Below are positions 7,735 through 17,544 of a stretch of DNA of 37,012 nt, one piece after another; the first letter of the stretch is position 1; each line of letters starts with the position of its first letter. Below the pieces are notes generated by a model. That model was not told the origin of the DNA and made no database searches. It saw nothing but the letters and a program-made list of their open reading frames with translations. Location of the stretch: the NCBI GenBank assembly GCA_029781795.1, contig JAKOWB010000004.1:1-37012 (forward strand), in the 5' to 3' direction. Source of the stretch: Pseudomonadota bacterium (GTDB lineage Bacteria; Pseudomonadota; Alphaproteobacteria; Kiloniellales; JACOMY01). The translations under genes and the position numbers were made by a program.

Positions 7735-8568
7735 ATGGCGGCAGAAGTTGCGGAGGAAACCCAACTATTAAGTGCGGTCCTGCTGATCGAGGATGACGCC
7801 GTTACGCTTGAGAACTATGGCGAGCTCCTCGGACGCAGCGGCATCGCCTACAAGTCGACGCGCTCGGGCGCCGAGGGCCTGTCGCTGCTGGATGCCGATC
7901 CTTCCATCGACGTGGTCGTCACCGACCTGATGCTGCCGGACATCGACGGCCTCGGCGTGCTGAACGCCCTGCGCTCGCTCCTGGCTGGCCGTCCCTGGAT
8001 CCAGGCCATTGTGGTGACCGGCCGCCCGAGCATCGAGACAGCCATCCAGGCGCTGCGCCTCGAGGCCGTGGACTTCCTGACCAAGCCGATCGCGCCGTCC
8101 GACTTCATCGCCGCCGTGCAGCGCGCCCGCGCCCGTGCCTTCAGCGTCCGTTTCCGCGGCATGGGCAGCCCCTCGGCCAGCGGCGGCCAGGCCGGGGCCC
8201 GTTCCGCCACCCGACCCGACGGCTCGATCGACATCGAGTTCGTGCGTGGGCTGGTGAAGGCACGCGCCCTGCGCAGCAAGATGTTCCAGTCCGAGCTCTT
8301 CGCCGAGCCGGCCTGGGACATGCTGCTGGACCTGCTGATCGCCCACCTCTCGGGCAAGAAGGTCTATGTCACCAGCCTGTGCATCGCCGCCGGGGTGCCG
8401 ATCGCAACGGCCTTCCGCCGCATCGAGGATCTGGCGGCCAACGGGCTGATCACCAAGACCCGCGATTCGAAGGACACGCGGCGCGTCTTCGTGCAGCTGA
8501 CCGACGCCGGCTATCGCAAGATGGCCGACTATCTGAACGCTGTCTCGGCCCAGGCGCCCGCCGCCTGA
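7735..8568 (+). CDS. Response regulator with receiver and MarR-like winged-helix domains
   Basis: 277 residues. The receiver domain spans about 14-135: acidic pocket E19, D20, D21, phosphoacceptor D64 in VVTDLMLPDIDG, switch T95 and conserved K117 in FLTKPI. A Ser/Gly/Ala-rich linker (about 145-170) follows. The C-terminal domain (about 175-270) resembles a MarR-type winged helix: VTSLCIAAGVPIATAFRRIEDLAANGLITKTRDSKDTRRVFVQLTDAG has a recognition helix followed by the basic wing. It is therefore a DNA-binding regulator, not of the OmpR, NarL or NtrC output types. The H-box protein upstream is the natural candidate partner, although it cannot autophosphorylate. The stop codon lies within a 15-bp tandem repeat. 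Confidence 0.88.
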   Translation: MAAEVAEETQLLSAVLLIEDDAVTLENYGELLGRSGIAYKSTRSGAEGLSLLDADPSIDVVVTDLMLPDIDGLGVLNALRSLLAGRPWIQAIVVTGRPSIETAIQALRLEAVDFLTKPIAPSDFIAAVQRARARAFSVRFRGMGSPSASGGQAGARSATRPDGSIDIEFVRGLVKARALRSKMFQSELFAEPAWDMLLDLLIAHLSGKKVYVTSLCIAAGVPIATAFRRIEDLAANGLITKTRDSKDTRRVFVQLTDAGYRKMADYLNAVSAQAPAA

Positions 8569-8613
8569 ACGCCCGCCGCCCGAACGCCCGCCGCCCGAAC
8601 GCCAGCCCCCTAA
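8554..8613 (+). repeat. 15-bp tandem repeat containing the response regulator stop codon
   Basis: Four in-frame 15-bp units: GCGCCCGCCGCCTGA, two copies of ACGCCCGCCGCCCGA, and a degenerate ACGCCAGCCCCCTAA. The gene stop TGA of unit 1 occupies the position of CGA in units 2 and 3, and TAA closes unit 4. Read-through or a single T-to-C change would add TPAAR-type repeats ending at the TAA. Confidence 0.9.
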
Positions 8614-8693
8614 GCGCCCATGACGCCGGCGAGCCCTCGCTCGGCGCTTCGGGCATAGGGTTTCCGCCAAGCGACGGCTAGAGTGCCGCCGAC

Positions 8694-9602
8694 ATGACGT
8701 GCCTCGCCCTCGCCCATCCGCCAAGCGCCAGCCGCGCCACTCTCGGGGTCGCCGCCGCCGCGCTGATTTCCGGCCTCTACTGGCTACCGCTGCGCGCGGT
8801 GCAGCAGGCAGGCGTCGCCGATCTCTGGGCCGCGGTGCTGATCGCGCTCATCGCCTTGCCGGTCATCGCCGTGGCGGCCTTCGTGTCGCAGCGGCCGCGG
8901 CGCGACGACCTGGCATCCCTGGCGCTCATCGGGATCACCATCGGCGCCGCCTTCGCCTGCTATACCGCCAGCCTGATCCTGACCGACGTGGTGCATGCGC
9001 TGCTGCTGTTCTACATCGCGCCGGCCTGGACCACCCTGCTCGAGGTCTTCGTGCTGCGCCGGCGCATGACCTGGCGGCGCCTCGCCGCGCTGGTGCTGGC
9101 GCTGGTCGGCCTCTGGGCCATCCTGGGCGGCAAGGGCGGCCTGCCGTTGCCGCGCAACGCCGGCGACTGGCTGGCCTTGGTTTCAGGGCTGCTCTGGGCC
9201 GTGGGCACGCTGGTCGCCTTCCGGCGGCCGGGCCTGCCGACGCTGCAGCAGACCGCCGCCCTGGGCCTGGGCGCGCTGGCGGTCTCGCTGCTGCTGGCCC
9301 TCTTCGGCCTGGGCGGCGCCTTGCCGGGCGGCGCCGCGGTCGGCGCGGCGGTACCCTGGCTGCTGCCGCTGGCGCTGCTGCTGACCCTGCCGATGTGGTT
9401 CCTGACGCTCTGGGGGGTCAAGGCGCTGACACCCACGCGCACCACGCTCATCTTCATGCTCGAGGTCTGCGTCGGCGTCTCATCCGCCGCCATCCTGACC
9501 GATGAGCCCTTCGGCTGGCACGAGGCGCTGGGCATGGTCCTGGTGCTCGCGGCCGCCGGAGTGGAACTGCTCGAACCACCGCCCAAGAGGATCGCCGCAT
9601 GA
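8694..9602 (+). CDS. EamA/DMT-family transporter
   Basis: 302 residues, almost entirely hydrophobic, with about ten predicted membrane segments in two similar halves, the drug/metabolite transporter layout. The first half has SGLYWLPLRAVQQAG and a TDVVHALLLFYIAPAWTTLL segment typical of EamA repeat 1. The second half ends TRTTLIFMLEVCVGVSSAAILTDEPFG followed by a final helix, matching the repeat 2 pattern. It probably exports a small metabolite or amino acid across the inner membrane. Its stop overlaps the start of the M20 deacylase by 4 bp, so the product of that enzyme or a related compound may be its cargo (inference). Confidence 0.88.
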   Translation: MTCLALAHPPSASRATLGVAAAALISGLYWLPLRAVQQAGVADLWAAVLIALIALPVIAVAAFVSQRPRRDDLASLALIGITIGAAFACYTASLILTDVVHALLLFYIAPAWTTLLEVFVLRRRMTWRRLAALVLALVGLWAILGGKGGLPLPRNAGDWLALVSGLLWAVGTLVAFRRPGLPTLQQTAALGLGALAVSLLLALFGLGGALPGGAAVGAAVPWLLPLALLLTLPMWFLTLWGVKALTPTRTTLIFMLEVCVGVSSAAILTDEPFGWHEALGMVLVLAAAGVELLEPPPKRIAA

Positions 9603-10873
9603 TGGACAGCACACTGGCCGACCGGATCAAGGAGGCCGTGGCCGCTGGCTTCGACGAGCAGGTCCGCTTCACCAGCGACCTGACCGCGCTGCCCTCGCTG
9701 CGCGGGCGCGAGGCGCCGGCGCAGGACGTGATGGCGCGTGCCTATCGCGCCGCCGGCCTGGCGGTCGACCGCTTCAAGGTCGAGCTGGACGACATCCGCC
9801 ACCTGCCGGGCTTCTCGCCGGTCGCGGTCTCGTACGACGATGCCTGGAACGTGGTCGGCGCGCACCGCGCGCCCGACCCGCGCGGCCGCTCGCTGATCCT
9901 CAACGGCCACATCGACGTGGTGCCGACCGGGCCGGTCGAGCTCTGGTCCGCCCCGCCCTTCCAGCCGCATGTCGAGGGCGACTGGCTCTACGGCCGCGGG
10001 GGCGGCGACATGAAGGCCGGCCTGGTGGCCGCCCTCTACGCCTTCAAGGCGCTGCGCGGCCTCGGCCTCACCCCGGCGGCCGACATCTACCTCCAGTCGG
10101 TGATCGAGGAGGAGTGTACCGGCAACGGCGCCCTCGCCTGCCTGGCGCGCGGCTATCGCGCCGAGGCGGCGGTGATCCCAGAGCCGATGGGCGAGGCGCT
10201 GGCCAGGGCGCAAGTCGGCGTCATGTGGTTCCAGGTCAAGCTGCGCGGCCGGCCGGTGCATGTCGCCGTCGCCGGCACCGGTGCCAACGCGATCGAGGCG
10301 GCCTATCCGCTGATGAGCGCGCTGCACAAGCTGGAGGCGCGCTGGAACGCCGAGAAGCATCCCGCCTTCGCCGGCCTGGAGCATCCGCTGAACCTGGTGG
10401 TCAGCCGGATCGAGGGCGGCGACTGGACCAGCTCGGTGCCGGCCTGGTGCACCTTCGACGTGCGCTGCGGCCTCTATCCCGGCAGCGACCTCGGCGCCAT
10501 CCGGCGCGAGATCGAGGACTGCGTGCGCCAGGCGGCGCAGGCCAACCCCTACCTCGCCAATACACCGCCGGAGATCGTCTATCACGGCTTCCAGGCCGAG
10601 GGTTACGTGCTGCAGGACGCCGACGCCCAGGTCGCCGCGCTGGATCGCAGCCACCGCGCCGTCACCGGCCAGCCGCTGCAGCAGAAGACCCTGACCGGCA
10701 CCACCGACGCCCGCTTCTTCGGCCTCTATGCCGGCATCCCCGGCCTGGTCTATGGCCCGCAGGCGGAATCGATCCACGGCTACGACGAGCGCGTCAGCCT
10801 CTCCTCGACCCTGCGCGTCACCCAGGCCATCGCGCTCTTCATCGCCGACTGGTGCGGGGTCGAGGCGGCCTAG
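9599..10873 (+). CDS. M20-family metallopeptidase, ArgE/DapE-like deacylase
   Basis: 424 residues. Dinuclear zinc motifs of M20 hydrolases are present: NGHIDVVP (H104, D106 as catalytic acid support), GRGGGDMKAG (D137 bridging ligand) and SVIEEECTGNG (E170-E172, general base and ligand). A dimerisation lid domain is inserted at about 205-320, and the last ligand His falls in ESIHGYDERVSL near the C-terminus. It hydrolyses an N-acyl amino acid or dipeptide-like amide in the cytosol. Family members include ArgE, DapE and succinyl-diaminopimelate-like proteins; the exact substrate is not predicted. The start has two adjacent ATG codons. Its stop shares bases with the stop of the convergent gene (CTAG). 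Confidence 0.9.
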   Translation: MMDSTLADRIKEAVAAGFDEQVRFTSDLTALPSLRGREAPAQDVMARAYRAAGLAVDRFKVELDDIRHLPGFSPVAVSYDDAWNVVGAHRAPDPRGRSLILNGHIDVVPTGPVELWSAPPFQPHVEGDWLYGRGGGDMKAGLVAALYAFKALRGLGLTPAADIYLQSVIEEECTGNGALACLARGYRAEAAVIPEPMGEALARAQVGVMWFQVKLRGRPVHVAVAGTGANAIEAAYPLMSALHKLEARWNAEKHPAFAGLEHPLNLVVSRIEGGDWTSSVPAWCTFDVRCGLYPGSDLGAIRREIEDCVRQAAQANPYLANTPPEIVYHGFQAEGYVLQDADAQVAALDRSHRAVTGQPLQQKTLTGTTDARFFGLYAGIPGLVYGPQAESIHGYDERVSLSSTLRVTQAIALFIADWCGVEAA

Positions 10874-12966
10874 TTCGCCGCGAACGCCGCCGCCAGCGTC
10901 TTGTCTTCCCGCACCGCGCGGACCAGCAGGGGCGCCGGCGCGAAGCCGAAGCCCGAGGCGGTGCACATGGCTTCCACATCCCGCAGCACCTCGGGCAGGC
11001 CCTTCTGCTCGGCGGCGAAGAGCGGGCCGCCGCGCCAGGCGGGGAAGCCGTAGCCATTGACCAGGGTCACGTCGACGTCGGAGGGGCGCTGGGCAATGCC
11101 CTCCTCCAGCAGCAGGCAGGCCTCGTTCACCATGGCCGCGAGCATACGGTCCTGGATCGCCCCATCGCTGAAGCTGCGCGGCACGATGCCCTTTTCCGCG
11201 CGTGCCGCGACGATGATGGCCTCGACGGCAGGATCGGGTTCGCCGCGCCGCGCGCCCGGCGCGTGACGGTACCAGCCGAGGCCCGCCTTCTGGCCGAAGC
11301 GCCCGGCCTCGCAGAGGCGGTCGGCGATGACGGCGTAGCGGGCGCGCGGGTCGCGGCTCGCAGCCTGCCGCTGCCGCATCTTCCAGGCGATCTCCAGCCC
11401 GGTCAGGTCGAAGACGGAGAAGGGCCCCATGGCGAGGCCCCAGGCCTCCAGCGCGGCGTCGACCTGCTGCGGCAGGCAGCCCTCCTCCAGCAGGAACTCC
11501 ATCTGCCGGCGATAGGCCGAGAAGATGCGGTTGCCGATGAAGCCCTCGCCGACGCGCGCCACCACGGCCAGCTTGCCCAGGCGCTTGCCTAGTGCCAGCG
11601 CCGTCGCCAGCGTCGCGCCCGACGTCGCCGCGCCGCGCACCACCTCCAGCAGGCGCATGACGTTGGCCGGGCTGAAGAAGTGCAGGCCGCAGACATCGCC
11701 CGGCCGCGCCGTGACGGCGGCGATGGCGTCGACGTCGAGATAGGAGGTATTGGTCGCCAGCACAGCGCCCGGCCGCGCCACGGCGTCGAGCCGGCGGAAG
11801 ACCTCCTGCTTCACCGCCAGGTCCTCGAACACGGCCTCGATGACCAGGTCGGCCGCCGCCAGCACGCCGAAATCGGCGCCGCAGGCGATGCGGCCGAGGC
11901 GTATGGCCTTGGCGGCCTCGTCCAGGCGGCCGCTTCTTACCTGCCGGCCATAGAGCTCGTCCAGCCGTGCCGCCGCGCGCTGCGCCGTCGCCGCGTCGGT
12001 CTCCACCAGCAGGACGTCGAGGCCGGCATCGGCGCAGGCGGCGGCGATACCGCTGCCCATCAGGCCGCCGCCGATGACTCCGACCCGGACGACGGGGCGC
12101 GGCGCGGCCGCCAGCCCCTCGACCTTCGGCGCTTCGCGCTCGGCAAAGAAGATGTGGCGCAGCGCCTTGGCCTGGTCGCCGACCACCAGTTCGGCGAAGA
12201 GTGCGCGCTCGGCGGCCAACCCCTCCTCGAAGGGCAGCCGCGCCGCCAAGGCCACGGCCTCGCCGGCCTTCACCGGCGAGAGCTGGCCGCGCGCACGTCG
12301 CTCGACCTCCGCCTCGGCCTTGGCGAAGGCCACCGCGTCAAAAGGCGGCACGGCGCGTTGCGAGACGCGCGGGGCGCGACCCTCGCGCACCAGACGCTCC
12401 GCCTCGGCCACGGCCGCGTCCAACAGATCGCCCTCGGCCACGGCGTCGGCGAGGCCGAGCGTCACCGCCTCGTCCGCGCCGAGCCGCCGGCCGCTGGTGA
12501 CCAGTTCCAATGCCGCCGGGGCACCGACAAGACGCGGCAGACGCTGCGTACCCCCGGCGCCGGGCAGGATGCCGAGCTTCACCTCGGGCAGGCCGATGCC
12601 GGCCTCTGCGCTCATGATCCGCCGGTCGCAGGCCAGCGCCACCTCGCAGCCGCCGCCCAGGGCATTGCCGTGGATCGCGGCCACGGTCGGCTTGGGCAGC
12701 GCGTCGAGCGTGGCGATGACCGCCGGCAGGGTCGGCGGCTGGATCGGCTTGCCGAACTCGCGGATGTCGGCGCCGGCCGGGAAGCTGCGCCCGGCGCCGG
12801 CGACCACCACCGCCGCCACGGCGGGATCGGCGGCGACTTGCCGCAGCGCCGTCTCCAGCCCGGCCCGCACCGCCTGCGAGAAGGCGTTCACCGGCGGATT
12901 GTCGACCAGCAGCAGGGCGATGGCGCCGCGGCGCTCGGCACGGACGACGGCGGGTGACTCGGGCAT
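10870..12966 (-). CDS. Fused enoyl-CoA hydratase / 3-hydroxyacyl-CoA dehydrogenase
   Basis: 698 residues, FadB/FadJ/PaaH-like fusion. The N-terminal crotonase domain (about 1-190) carries the oxyanion-hole region GNALGGGCEVAL and catalytic glutamates E108 and E128, spaced 20 apart as in FadB. The NAD-binding loop GGGLMGSG is at 299-306, and LHFFSPANVMRLLEVV supplies the catalytic His of the dehydrogenase; two C-terminal helical domains follow. The reading frame extends 13 codons further upstream, but the ATG used here has AGGAG 9 nt before it and the MPESPAVV start fits the family. In this neighbourhood it would hydrate and oxidise the dehydroadipyl-CoA product of the box pathway towards beta-ketoadipyl-CoA. 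General fatty-acid oxidation is the alternative. Confidence 0.93.
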   Translation of the reverse strand: MPESPAVVRAERRGAIALLLVDNPPVNAFSQAVRAGLETALRQVAADPAVAAVVVAGAGRSFPAGADIREFGKPIQPPTLPAVIATLDALPKPTVAAIHGNALGGGCEVALACDRRIMSAEAGIGLPEVKLGILPGAGGTQRLPRLVGAPAALELVTSGRRLGADEAVTLGLADAVAEGDLLDAAVAEAERLVREGRAPRVSQRAVPPFDAVAFAKAEAEVERRARGQLSPVKAGEAVALAARLPFEEGLAAERALFAELVVGDQAKALRHIFFAEREAPKVEGLAAAPRPVVRVGVIGGGLMGSGIAAACADAGLDVLLVETDAATAQRAAARLDELYGRQVRSGRLDEAAKAIRLGRIACGADFGVLAAADLVIEAVFEDLAVKQEVFRRLDAVARPGAVLATNTSYLDVDAIAAVTARPGDVCGLHFFSPANVMRLLEVVRGAATSGATLATALALGKRLGKLAVVARVGEGFIGNRIFSAYRRQMEFLLEEGCLPQQVDAALEAWGLAMGPFSVFDLTGLEIAWKMRQRQAASRDPRARYAVIADRLCEAGRFGQKAGLGWYRHAPGARRGEPDPAVEAIIVAARAEKGIVPRSFSDGAIQDRMLAAMVNEACLLLEEGIAQRPSDVDVTLVNGYGFPAWRGGPLFAAEQKGLPEVLRDVEAMCTASGFGFAPAPLLVRAVREDKTLAAAFAAN

Positions 12967-13078
12967 GGCAAAGCGGCTCCTGCTAGATTGACGCTCACAT
13001 AGCACAGACCGTCATCCCGGCCGCGGGCGGCAACGCCGCCGCGCTGCGCTTGGCCTGGATGGCAGCGGGAAAGAGGCC

Positions 13079-13870
13079 ATGACCGACGCACCCCTGCTGA
13101 TCGAACACGCCGAGGGCTATCACGTCCTGACGCTGAACCGTCCGGAGCGCCTCAACGCCTTCACCGAGGAGCTGCACCGCCTGCTGCGCGCGGCACTGCA
13201 GGCGGCAGGCGACGACGACGCCTGCCGCGCGGTGCTGCTGACCGGCGCCGGGCGCGGCTTCTGCACCGGGCAGGACCTGGCGGCGCGGCGCTTCGAGCCG
13301 GGCAAGGCGCCCGATCTCGGCCGCTCGCTGCAGCAGTTCTACAACCCGCTGGTCCGTGCGCTGCGCGCCCTGCCGAAGCCGGTGGTCTGCGCCGTCAACG
13401 GCGTGGCGGCGGGCGCCGGCGCCAACCTGGCACTGGCCTGCGACATCGTCGTAGCGGCGCGCTCGGCACGCTTCGTACAGTCCTTCGCCAAGGTCGGGCT
13501 GATCCCCGACGCCGGCGGCACCTGGAGCCTGCCGCGCCTGGTCGGGCCGGCGCGCGCCCGCGCCCTCATGCTGCTGGCCGAGCCGGTGACGGCCGATCAG
13601 GCGGCCGAGTGGGGCATGATCTGGCAGGTGGTGGACGATGCCAACCTGCTGCCCACGGCACGGGCGCTCTGCGCGAAGCTGGCCGCCCTGCCGCCCATCG
13701 GCCTGGCGCTGACCAAGCAGGCGCTGGAGGCGAGCGGCGGCAACGACTTGGATCGCCAGCTCGACCTGGAGCGCGACCTGCAGGGCGCGGCTGGGCGCTC
13801 TCCCGACTACCGCGAAGGCGTCGCCGCCTTCCTGGAAAAGCGGCCGCCGAGGTTCACCGGGAAGCGATGA
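13079..13870 (+). CDS. paaG: PaaG-like enoyl-CoA hydratase/isomerase
   Basis: 263 residues, the same length as E. coli PaaG (262). The oxyanion-hole segments are TGAGRGFCTGQDLAARR and NGVAAGAGANLALACDI. The canonical hydratase glutamates are absent; instead the PaaG/PaaB-like aspartate is seen in LIPDAGGTWSLPRLVG (D144). PaaG isomerises epoxyphenylacetyl-CoA to the oxepin form and also delta-3/delta-2 enoyl-CoA. Here it could shift the double bond of 3,4-didehydroadipyl-CoA from the box pathway so that the fused hydratase/dehydrogenase, divergently transcribed 112 bp away, can act. A phenylacetate role is possible, but no other paa gene is in the window. The gene ends at a REP-like element. 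Confidence 0.85.
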   Translation: MTDAPLLIEHAEGYHVLTLNRPERLNAFTEELHRLLRAALQAAGDDDACRAVLLTGAGRGFCTGQDLAARRFEPGKAPDLGRSLQQFYNPLVRALRALPKPVVCAVNGVAAGAGANLALACDIVVAARSARFVQSFAKVGLIPDAGGTWSLPRLVGPARARALMLLAEPVTADQAAEWGMIWQVVDDANLLPTARALCAKLAALPPIGLALTKQALEASGGNDLDRQLDLERDLQGAAGRSPDYREGVAAFLEKRPPRFTGKR

Positions 13871-13877
13871 CGAATGA

Positions 13878-14027
13878 CCCTCTCCCGAGGTGAGAGGGTG
13901 CGCGCGCAGCGCGCGGGTGAGGGGCAGCGCCGGGGCCGGGCGCGGCGCGGAGGAACCGCGCATTTCCTTGCCGCGTCCCCTCACCCGCCGCGCTGATGCG
14001 CGGCGCCCTCTCCCGACGGGAGAGGGC
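13878..14027. repeat. REP-like palindromic pair (element A)
   Basis: Two inverted units. Unit 1 (13878-13924) reads CCCTCTCCC, GAGAGGG, a GC-rich inner hairpin, then GGTGAGGGG. Unit 2 (13977-14027) is the inverse: CCCCTCACC, inner hairpin, CCCTCTCCC, GGGAGAGGG. They are separated by about 52 bp. Each unit can fold into two stems. It lies between the convergent paaG-like gene and the reductase gene and can serve as a bidirectional terminator. A related pair is at 33601-33727. Confidence 0.85.
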
Positions 14028-15234
14028 TGGTTGGAGCCACACGCCACTTGCGCCGGGGCGCCGGCACCAGCGCCGCCGCCTTCTCCGCCGCGTCCTGCGC
14101 CTGCCAGGCGGCCCAGTCGAACGGTTTGACGCCGCGCGCCGCCAGCAGCGCCAGCAGGCCGGCGCGGCCCGCCTTGCCCGCCGGGCGCTCCGCCGCCAGC
14201 AGCGCTTCCACCACGCGGTGGGATTCCGCGCGGTTGGTGGGGATCGTGCCGCTGGGGCCGCGCCCGGCCCAGCCGACGACATAGAGCCCGGATTCCAGGG
14301 GTCCCTCGCCCTCCGCCAGCCGGCCGTTGCGCGCCGGCAGGCCGGGCAGGCCCTCGCAGTCGTAGCCGACGCAGGTCACGGCGAGGTCGGCCGGCAGGCT
14401 GTCGCCATCCGCCAGCCGGACTGCGCTCAAGACATCCGGCCCCTCGAAGGCGGCGGGCGCGGCATGGAAACGGAAGTCCAGGACCACCGGCTTGTCGGCA
14501 GGGCCGGTCCAGCCGCGCAGCAGCACCAGCGGCTTCGGCTCGCCGTCCACCGCCGGCGGCAGTGCCCCGGCCGGCACCAGCGGCTGGGCGCGCGCTAGCT
14601 TGCCCAGCTCCTCCAATTCCAGCGGGGTGAAGCGCACCTCCGCCGGCCCGCGCCGCACCAGGAAGGTGACGCGCTCCAGCGGCCAGGACGCGAGCTCCGC
14701 CGCGATCGCGGGATCGAGGTCGCCGGCGGCCAGTTCCTCCGGCGTCTTTGCCAGCACGCGGGCGATGTCGAGCGCGACGTTGCCGGCGCCGACCACGACC
14801 GCGTGCCGCACGGGACGCACCGGCAGCGGCCGCGCGAGGTGATCGGGATGGGCGTTCAGCCAGCCGACGAAGCGGGCCGAGCCGACCACGCCCGGCAGGT
14901 CCTCGCCCGGCACGCCGAGGCGGCGGTCGCGCCCGGCGCCGGTGGCCAGCACCACGGCGTCGTAGAGGCCGCGCAGCTCGTCCAGCGAAACGGCGGCACC
15001 GAGCGCCACGCCGCCATGAAAGGCCGCCTGGCCCTTGTCGAGCGGACGCGCCAGGGTGCGGGCCACGCCCTTGGTCGACTGGTGATCGGCGGCAACGCCA
15101 TAGCGCACCAGGCCGAAGGGCGTCGGCAGACGCTCGATCAGGTCGATCTCGACGCCCAGCTGCTTCGCCAGACGCTCGACGGCGTAGAGCCCGGCCGGGC
15201 CGGCGCCGACGACGGCGACCTTCAGCTCGCCCAT
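13981..15234 (-). CDS. Adrenodoxin-reductase-type FAD/NADP oxidoreductase
   Basis: 417 residues. FAD-binding GAGPAG at 10-15, then ERLPTPFGLVRYGVAADHQSTK, a hallmark of the FprA/adrenodoxin reductase family. The NADP loop is GAGNVALD at 149-156, and the C-terminal FAD-contacting segment is GWAGRGPSGTIPTNRAES. The family passes electrons from NADPH to a ferredoxin. There is no fused ferredoxin domain, unlike BoxA. It is the fourth gene of the box operon, 13 bp after the transglutaminase-like gene, with AGGAGG before the ATG. It may therefore feed BoxB, but via which ferredoxin is unknown. The last 17 residues or so (PTSPLPSGEGAAHQRGG) and the stop are encoded by the REP-like unit. Confidence 0.88.
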   Translation of the reverse strand: MGELKVAVVGAGPAGLYAVERLAKQLGVEIDLIERLPTPFGLVRYGVAADHQSTKGVARTLARPLDKGQAAFHGGVALGAAVSLDELRGLYDAVVLATGAGRDRRLGVPGEDLPGVVGSARFVGWLNAHPDHLARPLPVRPVRHAVVVGAGNVALDIARVLAKTPEELAAGDLDPAIAAELASWPLERVTFLVRRGPAEVRFTPLELEELGKLARAQPLVPAGALPPAVDGEPKPLVLLRGWTGPADKPVVLDFRFHAAPAAFEGPDVLSAVRLADGDSLPADLAVTCVGYDCEGLPGLPARNGRLAEGEGPLESGLYVVGWAGRGPSGTIPTNRAESHRVVEALLAAERPAGKAGRAGLLALLAARGVKPFDWAAWQAQDAAEKAAALVPAPRRKWRVAPTSPLPSGEGAAHQRGG

Positions 15235-15247
15235 CGCGCCAGCCTCC

Positions 15248-16087
15248 TCACGCGCGCCACGGCGGGTTGCACTGCAGCGCGTCGATCGCGGCGGCGTCCA
15301 ATGCCGGCAGGCCATCGCCGGCCGTCCTGGCGAGCGACGCGAGCGCGTCGCTGCGCCGGCGCGCCGCCTCGTCCAGCGCCCGCGCCTCGTCCGGCCAGCA
15401 GCGCCAGCCGTCCCAGTCCGAGGTCTCGCGCTTGCAGAGAGCCAGCAGATCGCGCGCCAGGTTCACTTGCAGGAACCAGGCGCCCCGCGCCTCGCCGTGG
15501 CCGAAGTCGTCCTCCGCCTCGGCGCCGGCACGGCACCGCTCCCAGGCTTCCCAGGCGACCAGGAACTCATCGCGCGGCATGTCGGCGGGATCGAAGTCGA
15601 TCCCCAGGTGCCGGCGGTGCGCCTCGTCCAGCTCGGCATCGGCCAGCGCCCAGCGCGCCTCGTCCGCATGCCGGTACTCGCAGACCCAGTGGTCCTCCCA
15701 GCCGGCGGCCGAGAAGTAGCGCGCGAAGCCGCAGCGCACGCGCGCCGCCACGCCCTGCTGGCGGAGCAGCGAGCAGAGCAGCAGGGCGAAGTCGCGGCAG
15801 GTTCCCACCGCGCGCTCGAAAGGCGCGCGTGCCTGGTCCAGCGGCTGGCCGCTGGCCGCCAGGATGGTGTCGAGCCGGGCGGCGACGGGCAGCGTGGCGC
15901 GCGAGGCCTCGACGACGTGGCGCGGCGGCGCGCCATAGAGCGTCAGCGCGTAGTAGTCGTGCACCAGCAGTCCCTGCACGACCCGGCAGAGCGCCGCCAC
16001 ATCCTGCGGCAGCCGGGCGAAGGCCGCCGCGTGGCCGCCTGGATCCGACAGGGCGCCGTGGCCGACATAGGGCGATTGGGCGGTCAT
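15248..16087 (-). CDS. Transglutaminase-like cysteine protein
   Basis: 279 residues with a papain-like transglutaminase core: C97 in GTCRDFALLLCSLLRQQGV, H133 in EDHWVCEY and D150 in ALADAELDE, the expected Cys-His-Asp order and spacing. There is no signal peptide, so it is probably cytosolic. Bacterial members of this superfamily include amidases, proteases and uncharacterised proteins; the reaction cannot be predicted. It lies 24 bp after boxB and 13 bp before the reductase, on the same strand, so it is almost certainly co-transcribed with benzoyl-CoA epoxidase. A transglutaminase-like protein is not part of the described box pathway as I know it. Confidence 0.82.
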   Translation of the reverse strand: MTAQSPYVGHGALSDPGGHAAAFARLPQDVAALCRVVQGLLVHDYYALTLYGAPPRHVVEASRATLPVAARLDTILAASGQPLDQARAPFERAVGTCRDFALLLCSLLRQQGVAARVRCGFARYFSAAGWEDHWVCEYRHADEARWALADAELDEAHRRHLGIDFDPADMPRDEFLVAWEAWERCRAGAEAEDDFGHGEARGAWFLQVNLARDLLALCKRETSDWDGWRCWPDEARALDEAARRRSDALASLARTAGDGLPALDAAAIDALQCNPPWRA

Positions 16088-16111
16088 GACCCCAGGCTAG
16101 CACCCCGTTCC

Positions 16112-17539
<1,428 letters not shown>

Positions 17540-17544
17540 GGCCG

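Noticed and set aside
13079..13870. Part of a phenylacetate (paa) cluster
   Set aside because: No paaABCDE, paaK or paaZ is present; the neighbours are box and beta-oxidation genes, so a benzoyl-CoA role is more consistent.
13878..14027. CRISPR-like or phage attachment repeat
   Set aside because: Only two inverted units, no spacers, and the same architecture recurs at 33601-33727; it is a REP-like element.
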